From the NCBI GenBank assembly GCA_020137815.1, contig CM035361.1, forward strand, positions 2,908,662 through 2,972,661: a stretch of DNA of 64,000 nucleotides. The letters run 5' to 3'. This DNA is from Hormiphora californensis (Eukaryota > Ctenophora > Tentaculata > Cydippida > Pleurobrachiidae). Under the pieces are notes generated by a model. It saw only the letters and a list, made by a program, of their open reading frames with translations, did no database searches and was not told where the DNA came from. Shown piece after piece: positions 38,282 through 49,823 of the stretch; positions within the stretch are counted from its first letter, which is position 1; each line of letters begins with the position of its first letter. A program made the position numbers and the translations under genes.

Positions 38282-38613
38282 GGACAAATTTTCCAATAGC
38301 TTATAGCCAGGAGTCAGGACAAACATAAAACTCTGTTACTTTTTTTTGTGTATGATTGATTATTTTATGATAACATCTGTTATGTAGGGTTACCGTTAAA
38401 AGTTACACGCGGCAATGTTGTTATGTGGTGTCTCATCTTACTCTTGATTCAACCTACACACTCCATTGTTGCATCTTTCACGGGCGGACACGCTTACCTC
38501 CTTCTAACAGATCTCATCACACCCGAGTTCCAGCTCTCGTTCACATTTGAAACTCCTCTTTCTTACGGCCTTCTGTTTGCTCTCCAGAACTCGTCAAATC
38601 ATACTACATTCAG
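36869..38613. repeat. Inverted duplication, arm 1 (5' flank and exon 1 of laminin-G gene)
   Basis: Successive blocks reappear as reverse complement in 50360-55690. Examples are the CAGTGAAGTCTCCAGTGA block (36975/55530), the GC-rich CCCGCGCGCGGCCGCGCAAA block (37410/55145), GACTCTTTACACGG (37608/52130), the GTGAACAGTTGAAAAAAA blocks (about 37975-38090) and exon 1 itself. Arm 1 is about 1.75 kb; arm 2 is longer through insertions. Confidence 0.88.
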
Positions 38614-41600
38614 GTAATTGCCGTTACAAGATACACATCTCTCTGCTATCGTATCTGAGATATAAGGGGATATAAAATGTCATTATTTGTGTGATTTTAT
38701 AAACGTTGATATTGTCTCTTGTTAATGTAAATTAATATTTTCCGCAGTCTATCTCTAGACAATGGAACTCTTCTCTCCTCAACTAATGGGGAACCATCAT
38801 CATCTTCCATTCTACAACACGCCCCCAACACAATCCTCATATCTCAAACCATTGTGACCGTCAATGGAACTCCACTTCCTGCTTCCCTCCCACCTGACAT
38901 CACCAGTATATCCCTCGGTGGATACCCCTCTCCCACCGGACCTTACCATCAATTTTATGGGGTTATCTGGGGTGTGACACTGTCAGGAGAGACTCTGACA
39001 TCAGAGCGGTTTCTGTCTAGTAATGTCCAATGGGGAGAGAAACAACACGATTCATTAGCTGATGATGATATTCACATTTTAACAATAAATCATACATCAG
39101 TTCGATACCCCATCGCAAATACAGACTTCACCGATTTTGACATGCGGTTCGAGTTTAAAACTCCCGAATCTCGTGTAACAATTCTCGTATACGAGCTCGC
39201 TAAATTCTCCCTCTCCCTGATGAAAGAGGGAAACCAACTTGTATTACGTCACAACTTGTACGGCCAGAATGAGCAGCTGGTCGTAGCAGTCAGTGCTCAA
39301 AACTGGACGGCAGTACGGTTAACTGTCAGTGACACTATAACTGGTCTATCAGCCGGGGACAGGGTCAGTGAGGTTAGATCATCATCTCCAGTTGTCAGCA
39401 GGAGGTTTCACAGGAAACCTGTGTATATTGGACCTGGGTATCTGGGTTGTGTGAGAGGGTTTGAGGAGGGGGGAGTGTTGAAGGGGATGGCCGAGGTGTC
39501 AGGGACCTTGGTTGGGTGTTCCTTTCCGGAGGGATGTGGAGAGTGTGAAGGAGAGTGTAGCAGGACTTGGACACGAGTCAGGTAATAACTTAATTATAAT
39601 TAATCAATTAACTGAAACTAGTCAATAACTAAAACTAGTCAACTACTTTCTGAGACATCAATATTTCAGTTGTTTGGACATAATATTGTCATGATAATTA
39701 TAATTAACCAGATAACATTCTCTCTCCGTGTGTTAGGTGTGTGACTAATGAGCTGAGAGGTGCTGTTGAGTTTACATCTACTGGTATCCTGTTTTTGGAG
39801 CAGGATCTAACTGATGGTGAGTTCACCTTGACCGTCTGTCTGTCTGTCTGTCTGTCTGTCTGTAGTTCTTTCTGTCAGTCTGTCTGTCTGTAGTTCTTTC
39901 TGTAGTTCTTTCTGTCGGTCTGTCTGTTTGTCTACAACCCTGTCGGTCTATCTATTGTAGCTCACTGTCATCTTTGTATCCTTGTTATTAGGGTACAGAT
40001 CCCTCGTCTATTTCGCACACTTTCTACCAGGTTATACGCCCGTTTTTAGTGACACACAAATGACAGTGATTAATCAGTAAAACTCGTCATTAGTCTAGCA
40101 GTAACAGTAAAACACTGGGAACTCGTCATTAGTCTCTTTTTGTTTTTCCACACCGCAATTTAACTTTGGGAACGTTATCCCCCCTTTTTTGTTTCTTCCT
40201 CTGAGCTGATTCTCTCGAGCTGTGGGTCGCTCACACACACACAACCTTCTCCGTAAGCAAGGGTAGTGGGTACACCTTGGTTACGAAGTTACCGTGCCAA
40301 GGGTACATCGTACTCGAGACACATGTATATTGTATACTCAATGTATAGTATATTGTATACTCAATGTATAGTATATTGTATACTCAATGTTAAACTTGGT
40401 GTTCTGTTTCTTCAGAGACAGTTCTAAATCTGACCCTGAGTTTGGTAACAAGGACAAAGAAAGATGCTGTGTTGGTTACCCTTAAACACTCTGACAGAAA
40501 CAGCTCTCCATTCCTTACACTCCAGGTGAGATTTTGTTACACTATAATAGCAGGAACCGACCGAAACAAGTAAACAACCAATCAGAACTCGTTATTTAGG
40601 TCACGTGACTGATAATCAGCCAATCAGGGACCAGTGTTTCCTGATTCGGTCGGTTCCTGCAAGTTATAGATTGGTCTACCGAACCCTCACAGAGTGCGCT
40701 CTGTTATGAAATATAACGCGGTGTGAGCCAATGAACTATGATATAGCAAGATGAGTGTCAGGATTTATTTTGCTGTGCCAACCTTGAAGGTTTGGAGGTC
40801 CCCAAGTGGCCCCCACTCCAAGCAGGATTTATTTTGTCCACAAGATTTCTAAACAAATCAAACCGCTATGCATCTTGTTCCCTCTCTTCTCTCATAACAC
40901 ACGCGTTCTCCCCTGCAGCTTGTAGCTGGATACCTGATGCTGACCTTTGCCGACTCCACCCTAATCACAGATACAAGTGATTTGAATAATGGGGAACTAC
41001 ACACAGTATCAATTGGAGTCACCCAAACATCCCTAACGTTCCAGGTACATATTTGGTGTTTCTTTCGATCGTGTTTTATAAATTGTACTTATGATTGATT
41101 TTAATGTTTCTTTGTTCTTCGGCGATTATTCCCCCCGTATTTCATTCCTAATACAACACCTTACATCATCTGTAAACGTAAACCGTCCTTCATCTTTATT
41201 TAATTAACTAATTAGTCACTAACTATTTATCAGGTAGATGGAAGGCTGAAAGAGTCGCCGTATAGCCCCGCCACACCCCGTCTCACCACCTCCCCAACTC
41301 TTGTTATAATTGGAGGGAGCAGTCCTAAAATCACCAGCTATTGGTTCACAGGTAATGAAATATTAATTAACTAACCAATTAAATTATTAATTAGGGTAAA
41401 CCGGGGCAAAATGGTTAACTTTTTACTTAATCGGTTCTCACTCCCATTTAAAAAAAGATACAATGAAAAAAATTATATAGGATTAAAGTTCATTATTTTA
41501 TCTTTCAAATAAGATAAATTTCAACTATAGGGACCATCATTTACTTAACTAAATAACTAATTGAAAAATTTTGGTCGGAAAAATTGGTACCGGGGCAATT

Positions 41601-44600
41601 CGAGCATCACCAATAGGAGTGCTTTATTTCGTCACGTGGGAGTCACGTGAACGTCCTCACAACACCAGAAGAAGATTCCCGCCTGGTGTTGTTAGAGGTG
41701 GGGGCAATTCGAACAATGTAATCTACACGCAATCTACACGCTGGTCGTTCTTGCTCGAATTGCCCCGGTATCACGCGTGATCACGTGGTGCAAAGAACTG
41801 CACATCATTGGCCCGGGAGTTAACCAAATTGCCCCGGTGTGTTAACCAAATTGCCCATGTTCGAATTGCCCCGGTTGTTCGAATTGCCCCGGTAATCTTA
41901 ATTTACCAGAATTTGGAATGAAAACATGCGAATATTTAAATAATTTTTATACCATCTGAAAGCTGATATTATTAGCTTTCAGCTGGTTTTTTCAAATCGG
42001 AAATTGACCAACTTAAACCGGATCTAGAGCCTATTTAGTGGTAACGGGCAGGCTCGAACGAGCAGTTCTCTTCTGGAGATAGGATGACGTCATTATGATA
42101 GCTTAACTAGGTGAGAGACGGGCAGTACTATGTTCGAATTGCCCCAGTTGTTCGAATTGCCCCGGTTTACCCTAGTAATCCAATATTTCAAACAACAGAG
42201 TTGCAATCATTTTTGGGCGCATACAAAATATTAAAAAAACACCTCTTTTTACGTTTATAACACTCCTAGAGTTCTTGTCTGATTGTATCAACTTAACAGA
42301 TGAATTATAGTACTCAAGTTACAACCAGTTATTCATAGCTATTACACATTGCACTCAAGTTTCCCTCTTTAAAAATACTTCTTCTCGTGTTTTTAGTATC
42401 CATTCTTTATATATTTCACATTATATACAGTCGGACCCCGATTTACCGGGATGCTCGGGGAAAGGGTTTTGACCGGTAAATCGGGGTGCCCGGTATATCG
42501 GGGTAAATTACCGTTAATTTCCTATATCGGGGGAATTTTATCCTCCCGGTAAATCGGGGTTCCGGTAAATCGGGGTCCGACTGTATCTACATTCTCATTC
42601 AGGGTGTTTGACTGAGCTGAAGATCAACGGAAGAGACATACTGGAGATAGCCGAGAGAAGCTCCCTTGAATCAGCCAAAGATGAAAACGCGTTATTTGGT
42701 TAGTACAGGGTGTTGGTTAAAAAGTGGTTTCAAGAAATCTCAAATTAACTATTAAATTGGAGCACCGGGATTCAATTTAACACTGCACAGACAGGACGTG
42801 AACTTGTAACAACCTCCCCCCTCCTAGGTCAGTGTTCGATAATGCCGGAAAACAAAACCCAAACCCCGGAACCCATTATTATACCCCTACAAACTCAAGG
42901 TCATTATGCACTAGCTACAACGGTGGCACCGGATCATATTGATAAAGTGTAAGTTAATTAGAGAAAACAACAATTAAGCAGTCCTTTAAAATTTAGTTAA
43001 GAATCAGAATTTTTTGGCTGAACTATGTCAGGCGACATCAGCTGTGTAAGTTATTTATCGTTTTGTTTCGTGGACTGTGAGGGACCCTTCTTTCTCTCTT
43101 GTAACAGTGCCAGCAGTGTCAGGTGACAGGTTCTTGGAATGATCATACTTTGTTTTGCGTAGACACAGTGTCATATTGTGACTCAACCAGGTGCAGAGAT
43201 GGAAGGGAAGGTCGAGTCTTAACTCATTCTCTCCCTTCCTCTATTGCTGTCCCGACATGTTTCTTCGTTTCAGGATTATTGATAAAGAGGGAGGTAACAG
43301 GCCGACTAAACCTGATAATCAGAGCAACAACAACGAGGAAATTACGTGAGTTTAGACATTTTAAATTTGGGCTCAAAATTGATTGTGATCTACATTTCAC
43401 TGGTTTCTGGGCCGCTCCAAAATATCATTTAATTTTCCCCGTTTCTTGACATCATTTTACTACTTCAGTTTTAACTCCGTTTTCAATTTCAGGCACCTAG
43501 GTTACCCACGACCGAGTAACCAGTTACTAATCGCTATTATTGTCGGTCTAATCGTCATCTTTGTTACCCTCATCTTCCTGGGGTATTATCTGTGGCAAAG
43601 GAGGCAAATCAAAGCTGCTGTGAGTTTAATTGTGAGTTAAATAAGTCAGTAAAGAAATATTAGTTTATTAGTTTAGTCAGTAAAGAAATATTAGTACAGT
43701 CGGACCCCGATTTAGTGGCCCCCGATTTAGTGGCACCCCGATTTAGTGGCAGGATTTTTTTCCCCCAAAAACTTTTTTGAATTTTTTTGTGAAATTTTTT
43801 TGAAAATTTTTCAAAGAAACACCAGCCACGTCCGAATCGTTTTTCGAATCAGTGAATCTTATCGCATGTCCTGCTGCTAATTAGACGGTTCGGAACGAAC
43901 CGATACGTGATCCCCATGGGGCCATTGAATCACAAGTTCACCAAGCGTCAAAATTTCGATTCGATGGGGATCACGTTTCGATTCGTCCCGAACCGTCTAA
44001 TTAGTAGCAGGACATGCGATAAGATGCACCGATTCGAAACAGGATTCGGACGTGGCTGGTACCGTAATCTGGGGTAACTTTGTTTTGCAGGGTAACTTTA
44101 GACACTTTCAAAATTTGGCTTTAGTCCAAAATTACCAACAGATAACGACAGATTTGGCATAATTTTTGGGTGTACAAGTAATTGACCCACAAATGTCTAA
44201 CTAACGGTACAATTATTTTTTTCAATTCTATGCTAATTAGCTCCTAATTAGGGGCAAACATAATTGATGTCAAAATCGCTAAAAATGTTCAAATCAAAAT
44301 GGGTACCATAGATTTGACCGGGCTAATGACCGAATAAAGTTTGCTCCATAGAGTGGAAGGGTTTCGATCAAATAATTCGGGGCACCATTTTTCAAACCCG
44401 ATCAATTACTTTAATTGAGACTAATAGGGGTGGCTAATGTTACCCCACCATTTTTTGAATTTTGGGGTAACTTTGGACGGGGTGCCAAAGTTACCCCACA
44501 CTACAGGTTTTGAACTTTTGATGTCTGTAGAGTTGCCTTAGACCCTCTCTGAATTGTTTAGGGTCATATAACTAAGATTTAGCACACTCCACGCCCATTT

Positions 44601-46391
44601 CCATCCATCTATTCGATAGGTTAGTGAAAAAAACTAGGATTTGGACTATTTTATGGAGCTAAATCACTGAAATCCGGCCTGAAACCCATCAAACTTCAAT
44701 AATTTGGGGTTCCTCATCCATCCTGTAGCTTGTTAGATGGTATTGGATCTCTAGGCGAGTGTTCTAGTTCTTGTAGACAATCTATGCAGGAGCACAGGTA
44801 ACAAAACTCCTTTATTTAGCCAGTACCCATAAGTAGACCACTTCTTGTCTACCCAATTCAGCAAAAAAGAACTAATACACTCGCCTTGAGGGCCAATACC
44901 ATCTACCAAACTACAGGGTGGATAAGGGACCCCAAATTATTGAAGTTTGATGGGTTTCAGACCGGATGTGGCAACCTCTAAATCAAGTCCGATTGAGCTG
45001 AAATTTTATTTGGTGGCTAGTTTCATCATTCCTCACACCCAAAAAAAGTTGAGTCGACATCAACAAATTTTTTTTAAATCATGGGACGTTTGGCTAACCC
45101 TATTGTTCTTTTTTAATTTATTGACCCATTTAAACCCCATTTAAACATTTTAGGTTCATTTATTTATCATTGCAAAATGTTCGGATTTATGTTTGTTCCA
45201 ATATTACTATCGTGGGGTAACTTTGGACGGGTGTCCAAAGTTACCCCACCCTCATTCCAAAGTTACCCCATGCCCTAAAACCCCACTTACACTAAAATAC
45301 ACGTTAATTAATGTAATTAAATGAGAGGGGACCAAAAATTTCACTAGTTATATCTGGTGTACTAGGTCTGGAACGGGATTATATGGTTCAAAAATTTTCG
45401 AGTGTGGTTCTGGCAAGGAGTTATTTTAGGAGAATGCTAAAAAGTGGTACAAAGTTACCCCAACTTACGGTATACCGTTTTGCAAAATTTTATAGTAAGA
45501 TTGCCAATGCTTTGATCGGTGCTCCCCATAAATTTTGAGAGAAAAAGTTATTTTGAAATTTTGATACTTCCTCACCTGCTTAGGGTGCCCCAATTCGGCA
45601 TGGTATCACGTATCGGTTCGTTTCGAACCCGCTAATTAGACAGGATATCCAGTAAGCTGCACCGATTCGAAACACAAATCGGACGGGCCGGTATAACTTA
45701 GAAAATTTTTCACAATTTTTTGAAAAAATTATTTTATAGTTTTCTATTTCTAATCAGAAATGATCATGTCAACTATACATGAACATTGCATATAACAGTT
45801 AGAGGTGCCTTTAGTTTTAGTATAGCATTTTGGGCATAAAATAGGTTTTTATGGGCCAAATATGGCTCACCTCGATTTAGTGGCACCCCGATTTAGTGGC
45901 AGGATTTTTTCCCCCTGAGGATGCCACTAAATCGGGGTCCGACTGTATATATATATTTATATATTTAATTTACTAATCTACCTCTCGTCTCTTGTAGTTA
46001 GCAGATCTGCGAACCCTCTCAAACAGATTTACTTACTTGCTTCCGGCTTCTCCCTTGCGAACCAATTACTAACCCCCCCCCTTGCAGGAGCGGACCAGGC
46101 TTCAATTACTAACTAACTCCCCCCCTTGCAGGAGCGGACCAGGCTCCAAGCAATTACTAACTAACCCCCCCCCCCTTGCAGGAGTGAACTAGAACCAATT
46201 ACTAACTAACTCCCCCCCTCTTTCAGGAGCGGACCAGGCTTCAAGCGGAGGAATTCTATCTGGACGAGGAATTATTGAAAACCTACAACCCCAAAGTAGC
46301 CCCCAAGTTCACTCCCAATGCATTGGATATGATAGAAGAGGAGGGAGAGTCAGACTGTCAGAGTATCTCAGTAGTTGGGACACCCATTTAG
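38423..46391 (+). CDS. Single-pass membrane protein with laminin-G ectodomain (11 exons)
   Basis: Exons: 38423-38613, 38748-39581, 39737-39816, 40416-40525, 40919-41044, 41234-41351, 42603-42698, 42828-42948, 43274-43345, 43493-43619, 46227-46391. All phases agree, giving 679 residues. There is a signal peptide (MWCLILLLIQPTHSIVA). About three laminin-G-like sandwiches follow; the last two are recognised by YLGCVRGF and by GCLTELKING, the usual terminal cysteine motifs. A small Cys-rich segment (GCGECEGEC) lies between them. One transmembrane helix (about 594-616, LLIAIIVGLIVIFVTLIFLG) is followed by QRRQ and a 60-residue acidic tail ending TPI, which fits a class I PDZ-binding motif. The layout recalls neurexin/CASPR-type adhesion receptors without clear EGF repeats. 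It probably mediates cell adhesion at the plasma membrane; the ligand is unknown. Confidence 0.87.
39828..39960. repeat. TCTG microsatellite (laminin-G intron 3)
   Basis: Interrupted (TCTG)n with TAGTTCTTTC insertions repeated three times. A 32-bp repeat of TATACTCAATGTATAGTATA follows at 40326-40392, shortly before exon 4. Confidence 0.85.
40551..40659 (+). mobile_element. hAT-like MITE, copy 9 (laminin-G intron 4)
   Basis: Full 109-bp copy with GCAGGAACCG and CGGTTCCTGC ends. It starts 25 bp after the exon 4 donor. No clear 8-bp duplication is visible. Confidence 0.92.
41392..42174. mobile_element. Foldback-ended element with GAATTGCCCCGGT repeats (laminin-G intron 6)
   Basis: Ends AGGGTAAACCGGGGCAA and TTGCCCCGGTTTACCCT. 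The motif TTCGAATTGCCCCGG recurs at least four times inside, in both orientations. About 783 bp, no long open frame. Confidence 0.78.
42428..42583. mobile_element. Pogo/Tigger-like MITE, 156 bp (laminin-G intron 6)
   Basis: Ends CAGTCGGACCCCGATTTACC and complement, bounded by TA. The interior is built from repeated CCGGTAAATCGGGG units. It is close to the acceptor of exon 7 (42603). Confidence 0.88.
43697..45945. mobile_element. Pogo-like element, 2249 bp, with nested insertion (laminin-G intron 10)
   Basis: Terminal repeats CAGTCGGACCCCGATTTAGT and complement with TA flanks; the subterminal motif CCCCGATTTAGTGGCA is repeated. A second element is nested at about 44059-45475, with ends CCGTAATCTGGGGTAACTTT and CAAAGTTACCCCAACTTACGG and internal GGGGTAACTTTGGACGG repeats. 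No transposase frame is seen in either. Confidence 0.8.
46073..46250 (+). repeat. Fourfold tandem copy of a complete 3' splice site
   Basis: Four successive modules each contain a TACTAAC branch-point-like heptamer (some TACTAACTAAC), a C7-C11 tract, (T)TGCAG or TTTCAG, and the first exon bases GAGCGGACCAGGCT (third module: GAGTGAACTAG). Only the fourth, at 46225-46226, opens into the full last exon of the laminin-G gene. Use of any of the first three would reach a stop within the array. Confidence 0.9.
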
Positions 46392-46690
46392 TGGTTTTGG
46401 GAGGTTATTTAGTTATTTTGGGAGGTTATTTTGGGAATTGGGAGGTTATTTAGTTATTTTGGGAGGTTGGACCCCTCAATTTAGTAACTTAATTTTGGGA
46501 GGTTGGACCACTCAATTTAGTTATTTTGGGAGGTTGGACCCCTCAATTTAGTAACTTTATTTTGGGAGGTTGGACCCTTCAATTTAGTAACTTTATTTTG
46601 GGAGGTTTGACCACCAATTTAGTATGTAACTTTATTTTGGGAGGTTTGACCACCATTTGGACCCTCATTTAGTATTTTGGGAGGTACTTA
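46391..46690. repeat. Minisatellite in the 3' UTR of the laminin-G gene
   Basis: About eight imperfect units of TTATTTTGGGAGGTTGGACC followed by CCTCAATTTAGTAAC, period about 38 bp, starting at the stop codon; the TTTAG of the coding end is itself unit-like. Confidence 0.88.
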
Positions 46691-47005
46691 TTTAGATATG
46701 TTTTATATGGGTAGACAAACTACATAATTAATGTGTTATATCTTACTTCTCTTACGTAGATAATTTGAAATTTCCCTACACCATACTTTTGTTCCTAAAT
46801 ATATGAAAGGTACACAATTTAGAGAAATACGGTTTGACAGTATTATATAGTGGGCTATTGGGATAGGGAATGGTTTTTGGACTAAATTATTTAGACTATG
46901 TCCTTTACCTTTTTTAAAAAGGGTTTTTTGATTTGTTTTAAGCCTTTTTAAAAGGGTTTTTTTTCACGCACACACCTGTAATCTTATTATGCGTATGTTA
47001 CAGTA

Positions 47006-47181
47006 AATTAAGTCCAAAAACCAATTAAATAAATTAGTTTGGATGCCCGGGCCCATGTGGTGTCACGGGGGTAACACCTTTAGGCTACTGCCATAATTAA
47101 CGGCATATCTCGTTAATTGTTAATTGTTATCCTTCAATCTGTCTATCTCTATCTATCTCTCTCAGTCTCTCTCTCGCACAC

Positions 47182-47257
<76 letters not shown>

Positions 47258-47474
47258 ACTGTTTCTTTCACTATACCTCTCTTTTTTTCTCTCTCCTCTT
47301 ATTTATCTCTTCGTCTTTCTTGATTATATCGCACTCTTTCTATCCTAATTTCCTTTGTCTTTATCTCTCCCGATATCCATCATTTATGACAGTAGCCTAA
47401 AGGTGTTACCCCCGTGACACCACATGGGCCCGGGCATCCAAACTAATTTATTTAATTGGTTTTTGGACTTAATT
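47006..47474. mobile_element. Foldback with a (TC)n loop
   Basis: Arms of about 100 bp (AATTAAGTCCAAAAACCAAT... through CCCGGGCCCATGTGGTGTCA) and complement, almost perfect, enclose a TC microsatellite at 47150-47300. Confidence 0.9.
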
Positions 47475-47559
47475 TCTGTTCTTTTTGGTGTAAAATAGAA
47501 AAAAGCTATTTTTTCTGGTTTCTACATATTTTCGAATTTGAATAATTCATAAATATACG

Positions 47560-48125
47560 AATAACGACTAAACGGTGAGAGATACGACTTTTTGTTAGGG
47601 GGACGACCCCCCATAAATCGACTATTTTGCGCCGGAATATGTCCATGAAAACGTTCTAGGACCAGCCGAAGTGGACATATTAAGAATATGCATTAAATCA
47701 TGAATCGGTGCATAAATATGCAAATAACGGCTTAACGGTGCGAGATAGAGATTTTTGTCCCGAGTAAGACCCCCCATAAATCGATTATTTTGCGTCGAAA
47801 TATGTCCATGAAAACGTTCTAAGACCAGCCGAACTGGAAATATTTAGAATATGCATAAAATCATGAATCGGTGCATAAATATGCAAATAACGGCTAAAAG
47901 GTGCGAGATACGACTTTTTGTCCGGGGGACGACCCCCCATAAATCGACTATTTTACGTCGAAATATGTCCATGAAAACGTTCTAGGACCAGCTGAAGTGA
48001 AAATATTGAAAATATGCATAAAATCGTGAATAGGTGCATAAATATGCAAATAACGGCTTAACGGTGCGAGATAGAGATTTTTGTCCCGAGTAAGACCCCC
48101 CATAAATCGACCGTTCCGCGTCGTC
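47560..48125. repeat. Satellite array, unit about 162 bp, about 3.5 copies
   Basis: The block CCCCCCATAAATCGA recurs at about 47607, 47770, 47933 and 48095; each unit also has GCATAAATATGCAAATAACG and GTGCGAGATA. Alternate units share AGAGATTTTTGTCCCGAG versus CGACTTTTTGT, suggesting a two-unit higher-order repeat. Inverted relatives lie at 14640-15100. Confidence 0.9.
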
Positions 48126-49823
48126 TAATACCGGTTTCAAGTCTTTATGACCTTCGAGTCGTGTCATATCGCAACCATGGTTAAAATGAATATTTAATGA
48201 CTAATTAATGAATAATTAATGAACTATGGCGATTTCGAAGTTCTCACACAGCTATTACCGAGCGCAATGATGTAAGGAACCACTGTTCCAAACGGCAAGT
48301 CTCTACTATTTGTGGTTTAGGAGAACACTCAAAGATAAAAAAGCGTCCTCCCCCCCCTCCCCCTCCCCCTCCCCCTCCCCTCCTTTACATTTTTGCATTT
48401 TGGGACCCCTCTGGCAAATTTTTACCTTACATCCGATCGTTCTGAAAATTTGCATGCCTCTTCTCCTATATGAGGGCACTCAGAGTACAAAATTTCAGCT
48501 CTCTACTTCATCTGGAACATGCTTTTTTAAAGCATCAAAAACCCCGAAATCTGCAATGGTATATAGTAGCACTGGCAGGTTTTCACGCGCTTGTGTGTAG
48601 AAGTGTTGCGTGTGCTCTCTCTTTTGTTTTTTGAGTTAGAGGGTATTTCTAAGGTGGGGGCTCTGCCCCCACACCCCCGTTTATGGTGGGGGCTGTGCCC
48701 CCACACCCCCCTTTTGGGCCCGGGGCACTTGCCAGTGCTATGATAAATATTACATCATCAAGAAAATTGTTTTGTTCTCTTTTTTTCAAGAAAATATTTT
48801 TGTGAGTATTATTTGTTTTAGAAAAAGTGCAGTGAGATGTAACAACAGGAACTGTGCCAATTATATATCTGTAAGGTTTTTGAAATCTGGAAAAGTGTAC
48901 AATTGCACTCTTTGAGATTAGGATCGACCGAAAAAGTGATCTGTAATTCTCACTAATTATTATATATTTGTCACCCCTTTATTTTACCCCCTTTTTGATG
49001 ACCACGAACCAAAATTGTATTAATTTGCTGGATTATAAAAGTAAAGAACTCAACTCAAAAGTTGAGTCACTTTTAGTTGTCTCATGACTCAACCGTTCTT
49101 GTCACGTCTCCCCTTCAAACAGGTCACACACACACACACGCTTGAAATCTATGAACTCTTAAAGTGTGCCCGTCGCGCGCGAAAACCTCACTGTGAAAAA
49201 AGCACACTTGTTTTCGCGCGATCATTGAATATACAAAAAGGGGCTGGGATAAATGAAATACAAAGGTGACAGGGGCCTGTCGTCACCGACCTAATCTGTC
49301 AATGATAGTGTCATGATGATATATACCATCTGGACCTGGATTATTTGGTCCAGTGTGTGTATGTGAATTGAAACTGGATGTCTAAGACATTGGCTTTATT
49401 CGCATTGTGAATCACAATCCGAACCTGTCTGGCTGTGCCGACCCCGTTTTAATTCAGTGCGCTCTGATTGGGTCGGCGCCGCCAGAAAGTGCCACACGGC
49501 CAAAGGATGCCAATCCACCCTCCAGATTTTCATTGGACCCTCCTTCACGAAACAACTCGATGGGATCGAACAAGGGTTTATCTCTCTACCAATAAACTAC
49601 CAAACAAAGTAAAAACAAACTATTTTATTGGACAAGGAGCAGTTAAAATTAACAAGGGGTAGAAATAATAAATAAAAAGTGAGATATTAATACATATTTC
49701 GGGTTAAAATAATTTCCATGTTTACTTTAAAAATGTCCTTTTTGGCTGACTCTATATCAACGAATATTATTGACTCTCATATCTATTATTGGCGCTCGGA
49801 GCAGGCCCAAACCAAAAGTCTAT

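Larger units (their letters stand above)
46691..49823. other. Intergenic repeats between laminin-G gene and VRK terminal exon
   Basis: No gene recognised. It holds the foldback at 47006-47474, the 162-bp satellite array, C-rich tracts at 48348-48375 (four CCCCCT units, G-quadruplex-prone on the other strand) and 48640-48720 (GGTGGGGGCT palindromic units), and plain AT-rich DNA. Confidence 0.55.

Noticed and set aside
38414-38440. An upstream ATG for the laminin-G gene
   Set aside because: The ATG at 38414 is out of frame and stops quickly; 38423 gives the signal peptide and matches the inverted copy.
41571-41780. 69-codon frame in laminin-G intron 6
   Set aside because: It lies wholly inside a foldback element and reads across its internal repeats.
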